NCBI RefSeq assembly: GCF_021010575.1
Contig: NZ_JAJNAG010000026.1
Span: 1 to 45,931, forward strand
Reading direction: 5' to 3'
Length of the DNA: 45,931 nucleotides
Source of the DNA: Limnobaculum eriocheiris
GTDB taxonomy: Bacteria; Pseudomonadota; Gammaproteobacteria; Enterobacterales; Enterobacteriaceae
Shown here: piece by piece, positions 1 to 8,150 of the stretch
Layout: each line of letters starts with the position of its first letter
Position numbering within the stretch: position 1 is the stretch's first letter
Made by a program: the position numbers and the translations under genes
Notes under the pieces: generated by a model
What the model was told of the DNA's origin: nothing
The model's database searches: none
What the model saw: only the letters and a program-made list of their open reading frames with translations

Positions 1-1
1 A

Positions 2-121
2 TGCCTGGCGGCGATAGCGCGGTGGTCCCACCTGACCCCATGCCGAACTCAGAAGTGAAACGCCGTAGCGCCGATGGTAGTGTGGGGCTTCCCCATGCGA
101 GAGTAGGGAACTGCCAGGCTT
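2..121 (+). rRNA. rrf: 5S ribosomal RNA
   Basis: The sequence matches enterobacterial 5S rRNA almost base for base over the full 120 nt, starting TGCCTGGCGG and ending with the complementary TGCCAGGC. The two ends pair as helix I. Only a few positions differ from E. coli 5S, around bases 12-14 and 88-90. It is the promoter-distal gene of an rRNA operon whose 16S and 23S genes would lie left of the window. No tRNA follows it, and a terminator comes 11 bp later. Confidence 0.97.
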
Positions 122-131
122 TAATTAAGAG

Positions 132-160
132 AAACCCTCAGCGAAAGCTGAGGGTTTTTT
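132..160 (+). terminator. Rho-independent terminator of the rRNA operon
   Basis: A perfect 11-bp stem (AAACCCTCAGC with GCTGAGGGTTT) closes a GAAA tetraloop and runs into a T tract. It lies just after the 5S gene and should end rrn transcription. Confidence 0.93.
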
Positions 161-191
161 GCTTATGTGGACTATGAAATATTCAGAGACA

Positions 192-248
192 GGCCCTACC
201 GGCCGGGCACTGTAGTGATATGAGTACATAGCTGTTACGGCCGGAATA
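192..248. repeat. Dispersed hairpin repeat, copy 1
   Basis: The element begins GGCCCTACCGGCCG and ends CGGCCGGAATA, so CCGGCCG at 199-205 pairs with CGGCCGG at 238-244 across a 32-nt loop. A second copy with the same ends and similar loop length is at 45804-45861. No coding potential is seen. It resembles a short palindromic intergenic repeat (REP/MITE-like), but I cannot name the family. The rest of 161-389 holds nothing else I recognise. Confidence 0.6.
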
Positions 249-389
249 TCCGCTCAAGTCCATTTGTCAGGTTTACCAGCAAATTGAAGCCATGAGTTCA
301 GATTGCCTTCTTGCATCATGCTGCTCACTCACCCAAATTACGTGAAAAATTCTGAATATCTATAGCAGTAGCGCCAGCCACTGGTTCAA

Positions 390-629
390 TTGACTTCAAA
401 AAATGAGCGGGCATTGGCTGATGTTGCCACATATGGCATTGAGAAGCGGATGAAAATGTATGAGTCTGTTGGTCCGGAAATTCTTAAAGCGTTGGCAATG
501 AGCAATATGCGTCCTGAACAGCTGATTGCTCAGGTATTTGAAAATCTGGCTCAGGGAGAGAATAAGGTCGGTAATTTAAATATTAGTCCGGAGCTGCTTA
601 ATTCACTGATTCGTCAGGAGGTCTCATGA
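390..629 (+). CDS. Short ORF, possibly the C-terminal remnant of an SPFH/band-7 type protein
   Basis: This 79-codon ORF has a TTG start and no good Shine-Dalgarno. The product is mixed helical and ends with a motif (GNLNISPELLNSLI) that I associate loosely with the C-termini of SPFH/band-7 proteins; that is recollection, not a search result. In-frame stops lie directly upstream, so no N-terminal SPFH domain is present and it may be the tail of a decayed gene. Its stop overlaps the next ORF by 4 bp (ATGA) and a CAGGAG ribosome-binding site precedes that ATG, which suggests the two once formed a translationally coupled pair. Confidence 0.35.
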   Translation: MTSKNERALADVATYGIEKRMKMYESVGPEILKALAMSNMRPEQLIAQVFENLAQGENKVGNLNISPELLNSLIRQEVS

Positions 630-799
630 TTACTGATCGCAAACCACCTATCAGTTTTCGGATGGAATTGAGAACGACCGTATTGATTTTACTGCGGGTA
701 CATTGGTTAATATCGGTATTAGCAAACGCGTTGGTTAACTGGTGGTTTAATAAATTATCGGAAATAAATCATGTAATAAATTTTAATTATATCAGTTAA
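626..799 (+). CDS. Small hypothetical protein with one hydrophobic segment
   Basis: This ORF of 57 codons starts at the ATG overlapping the previous stop, with a CAGGAG site 6 bp upstream. The product has a basic N-terminus (ITDRKPP) and one hydrophobic stretch at about residues 18-40 containing two tryptophans, so it could be a single-pass inner-membrane protein. I do not recognise the family. The good ribosome-binding site and ATGA coupling argue for a real gene; its shortness and the doubtful upstream partner argue for a remnant. Nothing is identified from 800 to 1017 beyond AT-rich leader sequence for the next gene. Confidence 0.35.
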   Translation: MITDRKPPISFRMELRTTVLILLRVHWLISVLANALVNWWFNKLSEINHVINFNYIS

Positions 800-1017
800 T
801 TAGATAGATAAAGTGCACAGTTATCACATAACTCATTAGGATTATATGTCGTTATTACAGCTTAAATTTGATCCACGTTCATTTTTAGTAATCTAATAAA
901 GAAAAGTCATACAAATAATAAGGTTAATGGCGTAAACTGTTATCTATTACGGTAAGTTCAGAACGTGTATCTGATACTCAATGCAGAATATAGCGAATTC
1001 ACTGACATCGTACTGTT

Positions 1018-2712
1018 ATGAATAGAGTCTGCCTGAGTAATTTATTTTCTGGCTTTAACAACGATAGGACTATGGCATTGTTACAGATAGAGCAATCAAC
1101 CGGTCTTGATGAGGAAGATGCACTCCGACAAGAGTTGGAGAACTTTCGTATTTTGGTTGATGTTACCAATACTGTAATTGCCAAACGAGCTCTTAATGAG
1201 CTCTCTTGCGAACTTTCCGATGAGATTCACCACTTCTTTAATATCAGCTATATCAGTCTTGACCTGCCAGATAATACTAATCAACGTTTGAGCCGCTATA
1301 CCACTTACTTTAAATCCAGCCCAAAAGTACAACGTACACAGGAAAGCCTTTCATTAGATAGCTCAACGTTATCGCAGGTATATAACGATCCTCAGGCTCG
1401 TCTGATATACGGCTGTAAGTTTAACCAGCGGGACAATAATGACGATTATATTGGCTCAATGCTCAAAACTACGCTGCCGGTTTTTTGCCTTTTACCCCTG
1501 ATATTTAATGAAAAAGTGCTGGGTGTCTTGTGCTTAGGCAGTATTGATGACGGCGTATTCTCCGGTAAAAATATCCATCTGCTTCAGCATATTGCCGCGA
1601 GAATCTCGATAGCTATTGATAATGCTTTGGCTTATGACGAGATATCTCGTCTGAAAGATAGCTTGCTGTATGAGAACCAATATCTCACCGAAGAGATTAA
1701 AAATTTTGAGAATTTTGATGAGATAGTGGGCCAAAGCGAGGCCATGTCATTAGTACTTGAGCAGGTTGCTATGGTGGCAGAAAGTGATTGTACCGTCCTG
1801 ATACTGGGTGAAACCGGAACGGGAAAGGAGTTGATCGCCAGAGCTATTCATAAAATGAGCCAGCGTAGCGCTCGTACCATGATTAAAGTTAACTGTGCAG
1901 CAATCCCCTCTGGTTTATTGGAGAGCGATCTGTTTGGTCATGAAAAAGGGGCATTTACCGGGGCAACGGCCCAGCGTATAGGGCGTTTTGAACAGGCTGA
2001 CCGCAGCTCGCTGTTTCTTGATGAGGTGGGGGATATCCCACTGGAATTACAATCCAAACTGTTACGGGTTATTCAGGAGCGCGAAATAGAACGTTTGGGA
2101 AGTAACAGAATCATACCTGTTGATGTCAGACTGATTGCCGCCACTAACTGTAATTTGCACCAGATGGTGATTGATAAACAGTACCGTAGCGATCTTTATT
2201 ATCGTCTGAATGTGTTCCCTATTGTGATTCCACCACTGCGCGATCGCCCGGAGGATATTCCTCTGCTGGTCAAATTCTTTACCAAAAAGATCGCCCGTCG
2301 TATGAATCGAAATATTGAAAGCGTACCAACAGAAACCATTAATTTGCTCAAGAAACTGCCCTGGCCGGGAAATGTGCGTGAACTGGAAAACGTTATTGAA
2401 AGAGCGGTGATCCTGACTAAAGGCACCACGCTGAATTTGCAGCCACATGAATTACAATATCATCTCTCACCTATGGATAATCACCCTCAACCGGCAAACG
2501 TCATGACAAAGCTATTGAAGGCCAGGCCGGTAAAATTAGCTGATGATGATGAAACCGAACGTCAGGAAATTATCCGGGTGCTCAAGGAGACCAACGGCAT
2601 CGTTGCCGGACCAAGAGGAGCGGCAGAAAAACTGGGATTAAAACGAACCACCCTGTTGTCCCGCATGCAGCGTCTGGGTATTTCAGTAAAAGATATTCAG
2701 GATGATGACTGA
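1018..2712 (+). CDS. Sigma-54-dependent transcriptional activator, FhlA/HyfR type, single GAF domain
   Basis: This 564-aa protein is a bacterial enhancer-binding protein expected to activate the formate hydrogenlyase genes beside it. It has one GAF-like sensory domain (about residues 40-205). An AAA+ domain follows, with Walker A GETGTGK (264-270), the sigma-54 contact loop GAFTGA (311-316) and Walker B LFLDEVGD (332-339). A Fis-type helix-turn-helix lies at the C-terminus (about 523-556). E. coli FhlA (692 aa) and HyfR (670 aa) carry two N-terminal GAF domains, so this one is about 110-130 residues shorter. The ATG at 1018 lacks a good ribosome-binding site; the ATG at 1072 has AGGA but very close. 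It converges on fdhF, with a shared terminator between them. HyfR is the likelier orthologue given the adjacent hyf genes. Confidence 0.88.
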   Translation: MNRVCLSNLFSGFNNDRTMALLQIEQSTGLDEEDALRQELENFRILVDVTNTVIAKRALNELSCELSDEIHHFFNISYISLDLPDNTNQRLSRYTTYFKSSPKVQRTQESLSLDSSTLSQVYNDPQARLIYGCKFNQRDNNDDYIGSMLKTTLPVFCLLPLIFNEKVLGVLCLGSIDDGVFSGKNIHLLQHIAARISIAIDNALAYDEISRLKDSLLYENQYLTEEIKNFENFDEIVGQSEAMSLVLEQVAMVAESDCTVLILGETGTGKELIARAIHKMSQRSARTMIKVNCAAIPSGLLESDLFGHEKGAFTGATAQRIGRFEQADRSSLFLDEVGDIPLELQSKLLRVIQEREIERLGSNRIIPVDVRLIAATNCNLHQMVIDKQYRSDLYYRLNVFPIVIPPLRDRPEDIPLLVKFFTKKIARRMNRNIESVPTETINLLKKLPWPGNVRELENVIERAVILTKGTTLNLQPHELQYHLSPMDNHPQPANVMTKLLKARPVKLADDDETERQEIIRVLKETNGIVAGPRGAAEKLGLKRTTLLSRMQRLGISVKDIQDDD

Positions 2713-2741
2713 ATATAGATAGAGATGACAAAAAAAAATGA

Positions 2742-2766
2742 AAAAGGGCTGAAAATCAGCCCTTTT
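2742..2766. terminator. Bidirectional terminator between the activator gene and fdhF
   Basis: An 11-bp perfect inverted repeat (AAAAGGGCTGA with TCAGCCCTTTT) has a 3-nt loop. A-rich sequence on the left and T-rich on the right make it usable on both strands. It sits between two convergent genes. Confidence 0.85.
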
Positions 2767-2783
2767 CTGTATAACACAACCCG

Positions 2784-4928
2784 CTAGACTTCCGCCGCCT
2801 GACGTAACCGGTTCTTCAATGCAGTGTACTCTTTCTGCACATAGCTTTCAGCCCAGTTTTGGTCGGGAATCGCCTCAAGTTTAACGGCACAGTGTTTGAA
2901 TTCCGGCGTTCTGGAGATTGGGTCCAGTTCATCCAGCGTTAGCTTATTACAGGCACCGATCCACCACTGGTATGTCATATAGACTGCGCCTTTATTAGTA
3001 CGATCGCTAACGGCAGCGCGACTGATGACTTTACCCCGACGGGAAGAGATCCAAACCAACTGCTGGTCGCGAATACCTAATTCTGCCGCATTCTGCGTGT
3101 TGATCTGAACATAACCAGGTTCATCTGCCAGCGTTTGCAGTGCAGCGCAGTTACCGGTCATTGAACGACAGGAGTAGTGACCCACTTCCCGTACCGTTGC
3201 CAATGCTAACGGATACTCTTCATCGGTGAGTTCCATTGGTGGCCGCCAGTCGGTGGCATACAGTTCACCTTTTCCATTTGGACGGTTAAATTTACTACCG
3301 GCAAACAGATACTGGGTTCCCGGGTGGTCCAGCGTTGGGCATGGCCATTGAATATAGCCCAGGCCTTCCATCTTCTCGTAAGTCGCACCATAGTAAATTG
3401 GGCATAGCTCGCGTAGTTCATCCCAGATTTCTTTGGTGTTGTGGTACTTCATTGGATAGCCAAGAGCGGTGGACATCAGGCAGATAATTTCCCAGTCGGT
3501 TTTTACATCGCCCTTAGGTTCAACGGCTTTGTAGAATCGTTGGAAGCCACGGTCTGCGCTGGTATAAACCCCTTCATGTTCACCCCATGAGGTCGCCGGG
3601 AAGATAACGTCAGCCATAGCTGCCGTTTGGGTCATAAAGATATCCTGAACGATAACCAGCTCAAGGGCTTCAAAACCTTGACGCACTACCGACAGGTCCG
3701 GCTCGGTTTGCATAGGGTCTTCACCCATCACATAGAATGCTTTGACCTTACCAGAAATCGCGTTATGCGGTACCTCGCTGAGAGGATAGCCTTTTTTCTC
3801 CGGAATCGACTCAACGCCCCAAGCTTTAGCAAATTTCTCACGGGCGGCAGGGTCATTGACATATTGATATCCTGGCAGGGTATCAATCAGTGCTCCCATA
3901 TCGCAGGCGCCCTGAACGTTGTTCTGGCCGCGTACTGGTGCAACACCCACATTAGGACGACCGATATTCCCCGTCAGTAATGCCAGACTGGTTAAACAGC
4001 GAACGGTATCAACCCCTTGTCCCCACTGCGTTACCCCCATGCCCCACAGAATGGTTGCCGATGGTGCAGCGGCATACATGCGGATGGTTTCGCGGATCTG
4101 CTTTGCGGATAATCCGGTGATGCTTTCAACATACTCTGGCGTATATTTCTCAACGTTTTTGCAGTATTCCTCAAACCCTTCGGTATGATTTTCAACAAAT
4201 TCTTTGTTATACAGATTTTCGCTGATTAATACGTTAGCAAAAGCATTCAGTAGCGCGACGTTACTGCCGTTTTTCAACGGTAGATATATATCGGCTATAC
4301 GAGCGGTTTCGATGTAACGTGGATCGCAAACAATGACTTTAGCACCCTTTGCCTTGGCCTTTAAAATACGGCGAGCAACAATAGGGTGGGAATCTGCGGC
4401 ATTATAGCCGAAGATAAACAGACATTTAGTGTCTTCCATTTCAACGATGGAGTTACTCATCGCGCCATTACCCACTGAGCGGTGCAGACCTGCAACCGAA
4501 GGGCCATGTCAAACGCGTGCGCAGCAATCCACGTTGTTGGTGCCAATAGCGGCACGGGCAAACTTCTGCATAATGTAGTTCACTTCGTTGCCAGGGCCTC
4601 GAGATGAACCCGAAGTCATGACCGCATCGGGGCCATGCTCTTCAATGATCTTTTTCATCCGGGAACTAGCAAACTCGATTGCTTCGCCCCAGGATACGGC
4701 TTCAAGCTCACCGCCGCGCTGACGACGAATCATCGGCTTAGTCAGGCGTGGTGTCAGAATTTTGGTATCATTCAGGAAATCCCAACCATAGTAGCCTTTT
4801 AAGCAAAGCTCATTCTGGTTAGTGACACCGTTAGCACCTTCTGCGCCAACGACTTTCCCGCCATCAACCAACAGGTTGATTTTACAGCCCGATGCACAAT
4901 ACGGGCAGACGGTAATAACTTTTTTCAT
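2784..4928 (-). CDS. fdhF: Formate dehydrogenase H, selenocysteine-containing
   Basis: FdhF oxidises formate to CO2 and feeds electrons into the formate hydrogenlyase complex on the cytoplasmic side. Read through one in-frame TGA (4511-4509), the protein is 714 aa against 715 in E. coli. The TGA falls at residue 140 in the context VDCCARV-U-HGPSVAG, which is the conserved selenocysteine site. An N-terminal CPYCASGC motif binds the [4Fe-4S] cluster, and the remainder is the molybdopterin oxidoreductase fold including GMGVTQWGQG and VREVGHYSCRSMTGNC. A conventional ORF caller splits the gene at the TGA into 139-aa and 563-aa pieces; these are one gene. It follows hydN with a 40-bp gap in the same unit. 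Confidence 0.97.
4472..4511 (-). promoter_or_regulatory. SECIS element for UGA recoding in fdhF
   Basis: Directly 3' of the UGA on the minus strand the sequence can fold into the bacterial SECIS hairpin. The apical part GGTTGCAGGTCTGCACC keeps the GGTCT loop and the paired TGCA/TGCA flanks of the E. coli fdhF element, which SelB binds. Selenocysteine insertion needs selA, selB, selC and selD, none of which is in this window. Confidence 0.9.
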
Positions 4929-4968
4929 GCTCGTTTAACTCCTTCAAGCCAGTCGATATACCTGATGA

Positions 4969-5508
4969 CTAAAAATGAATTTCTATGGCTTCATCCAGTG
5001 CAGCCCGTTCCTGTTTTTGCCGCATCATGGCGTCCAGAGATTCCGGTGTAACCAGACGTAATGCATTAGTTGGGCAAACTTTTACGCAGGTAGGACTTTC
5101 GGTGATTCCTTCACAGAGATCGCACTTCAGCGCTTCCGTTTTTTGCCGATGGCTGGTTACTACTCCCGGAACGGTAACGCTTTTGGTCACAATACTCATG
5201 GCACCATAAGGACAGGCGATAGCACAGGTTTTACAACCAATGCATTTCTCCTGAATAACCTGAATGCTGTCGTTATGTCTGACAATTGCGCCGTTAGGGC
5301 AGACTTCTGCGCAGGGCGCGTCTTCACAATGACGACAAAGAATGGCGGTACTTACGGTTTGCCCTCTGACAACCTTGATACGAGGAGCAAAGCTTTTAAC
5401 CGACATATTAGCCACATCGTTATCAGTGCTATGAACTACCGCGCAGGCAACTTCGCAAGTGCGGCATCCAATACAGTTTTTCGGATCGGCGATAACGAAC
5501 CGGTTCAT
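4969..5508 (-). CDS. hydN: HydN, [4Fe-4S] ferredoxin-type electron carrier
   Basis: This 179-aa protein (E. coli HydN is 175 aa) carries four cysteine clusters of the dicluster ferredoxin type: CIGCRTCEVAC, CRHCEDAPCAEVC, CIGCKTCAIAC and a fourth with CDLC and CVKVC. It is thought to pass electrons between FdhF and the hydrogenase. An upstream ATG at 5541 would add 11 residues, but the ATG at 5508 gives the family N-terminus MNRFVIADPKNC and has GGAGA at good spacing. It is the first gene of the unit and is followed by fdhF. Confidence 0.93.
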   Translation of the reverse strand: MNRFVIADPKNCIGCRTCEVACAVVHSTDNDVANMSVKSFAPRIKVVRGQTVSTAILCRHCEDAPCAEVCPNGAIVRHNDSIQVIQEKCIGCKTCAIACPYGAMSIVTKSVTVPGVVTSHRQKTEALKCDLCEGITESPTCVKVCPTNALRLVTPESLDAMMRQKQERAALDEAIEIHF

Positions 5509-5607
5509 AAATGTATCTCCATTACTCGCCTCCGGCGGCAACCCACCAGTAGTAAATCGTATTTAAACGTTGATATACCCTGCGTTAAGTATGCTCACTA
5601 TTTACTA

Positions 5608-5623
5608 AGCAGAGTTTATGCCA
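5608..5623 (-). promoter_or_regulatory. Sigma-54 (-24/-12) promoter of hydN-fdhF
   Basis: The minus strand reads TGGCATAAACTCTGCT, with the GG and GC dinucleotides exactly 12 bp apart as RpoN requires. A start site near 5597 would give a leader of about 90 nt before the hydN ATG. Confidence 0.85.
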
Positions 5624-5643
5624 GTTTTTCTTTTTTTATAATT

Positions 5644-5670
5644 TGTTGAATTTTAATGATTAATTCAACA
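5644..5670. promoter_or_regulatory. AT-rich inverted repeat between promoter and upstream activator site
   Basis: Nine-bp perfect arms (TGTTGAATT and AATTCAACA) flank a 9-bp spacer. It lies 20 bp upstream of the -24 element. It could be an operator or a bend site for a looping protein; no exact IHF consensus was found. It is too AT-rich for a convincing terminator. Confidence 0.35.
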
Positions 5671-5703
5671 AAGCGAATTTGTGCCGAGTGCATAAGGCCA
5701 TTA

Positions 5704-5735
5704 TATCGACAGATATTTCGGCAAATATGTCGATA
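5704..5735. promoter_or_regulatory. Candidate FhlA/HyfR upstream activating sequence for hydN-fdhF
   Basis: A 32-bp quasi-palindrome has outer arms TATCGACA and TGTCGATA and an inner ATTTCGGCAAAT. The inner part resembles the E. coli FhlA half-sites (ATTTCG and CGAAAT). It lies about 80-110 bp upstream of the -24 element, the usual enhancer distance for a sigma-54 promoter. Between here and hycI (5736-5912) I see no further feature and no clear terminator for the hyf operon. Confidence 0.6.
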
Positions 5736-5912
5736 AATCGGGGTAATAACAGTTATTTGCAGAGTGAATAATTCTCTGGCAAAAATAGTTCGCCCCAAGC
5801 AGTGATACACCAGATAAACAATGGCAATCTTGATGTATCGCAATATTCAGTATGATTCAGCAAACTTGTCTATTTGATGACTATCAAGTTGTGAAGATGC
5901 CTGAATTTATGG

Positions 5913-6386
5913 TCAGAGTGCGATGAACTGCTGCTCGTATTGTCCGGTGATCAAACTACGATATACCTCCTTTACCGCAACCTTAACCTCATCCGACATG
6001 GGAAAGGCAAATGAAACGATAGAGGGTTGAATACCAATAAAAATGACTCTGGAAATATCTTCTTTTAGTTGCTCAATCAGAAAACTTAACGGTAAGTTAT
6101 GGGTACTCATAATGAACATTTCCGCAATGATATCAGCGTCAATAATGCGGATTTCCCCAACATTCAGCTCCATATCTGCCGCATCCACGATTATCAAGGT
6201 GTCAGGCTTAAGCTCCCGAACCTGATGGGCAGAGTTTTCCGGTGCGGAACCCCCATCAATCGCCAGCCAACCGGAAATGGGAACCTCGTTCATCATGTCA
6301 TAAAGCAGTGGGCCTGCGCCGTCATCCCCCATCATGTTATTGCCGACGGTAAGTACCACATTATTACCGGTGGTTTGCTGCGACAT
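5913..6386 (-). CDS. hycI: Hydrogenase maturation endopeptidase HycI
   Basis: HycI cleaves the C-terminal extension of the NiFe hydrogenase large subunit once the metal centre is built. The 157-aa product aligns along its length with E. coli HycI (156 aa): VGNNMMGDDGAGPLL at the N-terminus with the conserved aspartate, IDGGSAPEN, the metal-binding DAADM region, and THNLPLSFLIEQLKEDI. The substrate is almost certainly HyfG encoded upstream. GGAGGAG precedes the ATG, and the start overlaps the hycH stop by 1 bp (TAATG). It is the last gene of the operon; hycI is absent from the E. coli hyf operon but present here. Confidence 0.94.
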   Translation of the reverse strand: MSQQTTGNNVVLTVGNNMMGDDGAGPLLYDMMNEVPISGWLAIDGGSAPENSAHQVRELKPDTLIIVDAADMELNVGEIRIIDADIIAEMFIMSTHNLPLSFLIEQLKEDISRVIFIGIQPSIVSFAFPMSDEVKVAVKEVYRSLITGQYEQQFIAL

Positions 6387-6796
6387 TAATTTCTCCTCCT
6401 GACCATAAGATAGATGGCGGGTTCACGCTCGATGTCATGCAGTACTTTCATCAGCGTATTTGTCCAGAGGAGCTGCTCTTCCGTCAGCGGGTTAGTGATT
6501 GCTGACCAGGCTTTTGCCAGGCATTGGGTGTGCGTGCAATCGATGGTGATTTCACCGAATTTGATTAACCCTTCCATTTTACGGCGAGCTTCTCCACCCT
6601 CCGGCAGTTGAGCAATCCAGAGGCGGTATTTTTCAGTTGGGCACTCCATCAGGGTTTTCAGGCAGTCAATCACACCAACATGATGACCAATGGCCAGCGA
6701 GTAATACATAACCTGCTGCGCCTGCTCTGGCATATCCTCATCACTGTCGAGGAATTTTTGATTGAGCAAGTAGAAAACCACTTTATCTTCATTCAT
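6386..6796 (-). CDS. hycH: Formate hydrogenlyase assembly protein HycH/HyfJ family
   Basis: This 136-aa product (start at the ATG giving MNEDKVVF) matches E. coli HycH in length and in blocks such as QQVMYYSLAIGHHVGVIDCL, EARRKMEGLIKFGEI and the C-terminal AIYLMVRRR. HycH is needed for maturation of the FHL hydrogenase. An in-frame ATG at 6811 would add five residues and overlap hyfI by 11 bp; the shorter form matches the family N-terminus and leaves a 4-bp gap. It sits where hyfJ would be in a hyf operon but reads closer to HycH from memory. Confidence 0.88.
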   Translation of the reverse strand: MNEDKVVFYLLNQKFLDSDEDMPEQAQQVMYYSLAIGHHVGVIDCLKTLMECPTEKYRLWIAQLPEGGEARRKMEGLIKFGEITIDCTHTQCLAKAWSAITNPLTEEQLLWTNTLMKVLHDIEREPAIYLMVRRRN

Positions 6797-6800
6797 TACG

Positions 6801-7583
6801 CTATTTCCCATTGATTAATGGCGCACAGATTTTTTGCAGGTTAGTGACGATCTCCGTTAAACGAGGGTCTGCATATTGTCTGAGGTAGTGGTAGATGCGC
6901 TCATCAACGGGTTGAGGGCTGTCCTGAGTGAGTAACTGCATAAAGGCTTGAGCAATGTCGCCTCCCTGACGATAACCGGCCATACGGCGAGCTTCTCGTT
7001 CCAGTTCGACTCTTAACTCCGGCGGCAATGAAGGGAAGCGCGGTAGTGATTGCTCACCCTCGGTTTCCGTATGGTTAGGCAGTTTGAGTTTCTGGTCCAA
7101 CAGCCCCAGCGCCATGGCAAAACCATAGATAGTGGCAGCGGGAGTCGGAGGACAACCGGGAATGTAGACATCAATAGGTACAATCTGGTCGCTGCCACCC
7201 CAAACACAATAGAGGTCGTGGAAGATACCACCACCGCATCCGCAGGCTCCGTAGGAGATGCAAATTTTCGGGTCCGGGGCAGATTCATAGGCACGGATGG
7301 CGGGTGTTCTCATGGCTCTGGTAACGGCACCGGTAAACAACAGGATGTCCGCATGGCGCGGTGAGGAGACCACTTTAATGCCAAACCGTTCGGTATCGAA
7401 TACCGGTGTAATCGTACCAAAGATCTCAATTTCGCAGCCGTTACAGCCACCGCAGTCAACGCGATAGACATAAGCGGAACGTTGAATATCCTTTAGTAAT
7501 GCTTTCTTCAGCTTTGCCACTTGCTCATCGACGGTAATTGGCGTTGAGATACCATTAATCGCATCCGGAACACTGATATTCAT
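6801..7583 (-). CDS. hyfI: Hydrogenase-4 small subunit HyfI
   Basis: This 260-aa NuoB-type subunit carries the [4Fe-4S] cluster nearest the NiFe site. Ligand cysteines are visible in [23 protein letters not shown] and the PGCPP motif. E. coli HyfI is 252 aa and shares the runs [14 protein letters not shown] and [13 protein letters not shown]. It overlaps the hyfH stop by 4 bp and has GGAGG 7 bp upstream. Confidence 0.93.
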   Translation of the reverse strand: MNISVPDAINGISTPITVDEQVAKLKKALLKDIQRSAYVYRVDCGGCNGCEIEIFGTITPVFDTERFGIKVVSSPRHADILLFTGAVTRAMRTPAIRAYESAPDPKICISYGACGCGGGIFHDLYCVWGGSDQIVPIDVYIPGCPPTPAATIYGFAMALGLLDQKLKLPNHTETEGEQSLPRFPSLPPELRVELEREARRMAGYRQGGDIAQAFMQLLTQDSPQPVDERIYHYLRQYADPRLTEIVTNLQKICAPLINGK

Positions 7584-8134
7584 TTGGCCGCCTCCTGATT
7601 CAGGTGTTGCCCCAGGTTTACGCCCGGCGCACTGATGGAATTATGTTTGCGTTTACAATCCGGGCAGGTTTCAAACTGCGGGCGCATGGTCTGTGCTTCT
7701 TCGGGTGACAGGCCCGACTGAACCAGCAGAGCGATGGCGTAATCGATGGATTTACGCGGGGCAAAGGGGCGGTGGCACACCTGGCAATCGGTCAGTTGAA
7801 ATACCGCTTCTTGAAACAGGTCCTGTTTATTGAAAACTGCCAGTTCAAAATCTTCTGACAGACGAATCGCTTTGGTAGGGCAGACTTCTTCGCAGCGACC
7901 GCAGAAAATACAGCGACCAAGGAATAGTAACCACTTACGTTCACCGGTAACGGTATCCGTGTTCATGGTCAGGGCATTTGCCGGACATGCCATGGTACAG
8001 GCAGCACAGGCGATGCACTGCTCTGCGTGATACTCTGGCTTGCCACGAAAGTCAGGGCAAACTTCGTAGGGCTTGAACGGATATTTAACCGTGGTATCGC
8101 CGACGTTAAGTATAGTTTTTAATAACTTAAACAT
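7580..8134 (-). CDS. hyfH: Hydrogenase-4 ferredoxin subunit HyfH
   Basis: HyfH is a NuoI-type electron-transfer subunit with two [4Fe-4S] motifs ([11 protein letters not shown] and [11 protein letters not shown]) in the first 85 residues. Two CxxC pairs (CQVC and CPDC) near residues 117-160 could bind zinc or another metal; such C-terminal pairs are usual for the HycF/HyfH branch. Length is 184 aa against 181 in E. coli. It lies 16 bp after hyfG with GGAGG upstream. Confidence 0.92.
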   Translation of the reverse strand: MFKLLKTILNVGDTTVKYPFKPYEVCPDFRGKPEYHAEQCIACAACTMACPANALTMNTDTVTGERKWLLFLGRCIFCGRCEEVCPTKAIRLSEDFELAVFNKQDLFQEAVFQLTDCQVCHRPFAPRKSIDYAIALLVQSGLSPEEAQTMRPQFETCPDCKRKHNSISAPGVNLGQHLNQEAAK

Positions 8135-8150
8135 ACTGGGTTATCCTCCG

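Noticed and set aside
122-389. tRNA gene after the 5S rRNA
   Set aside because: No cloverleaf with acceptor stem and T-loop (GGTTCGAATC-like) could be found; only a terminator and a hairpin repeat are present.
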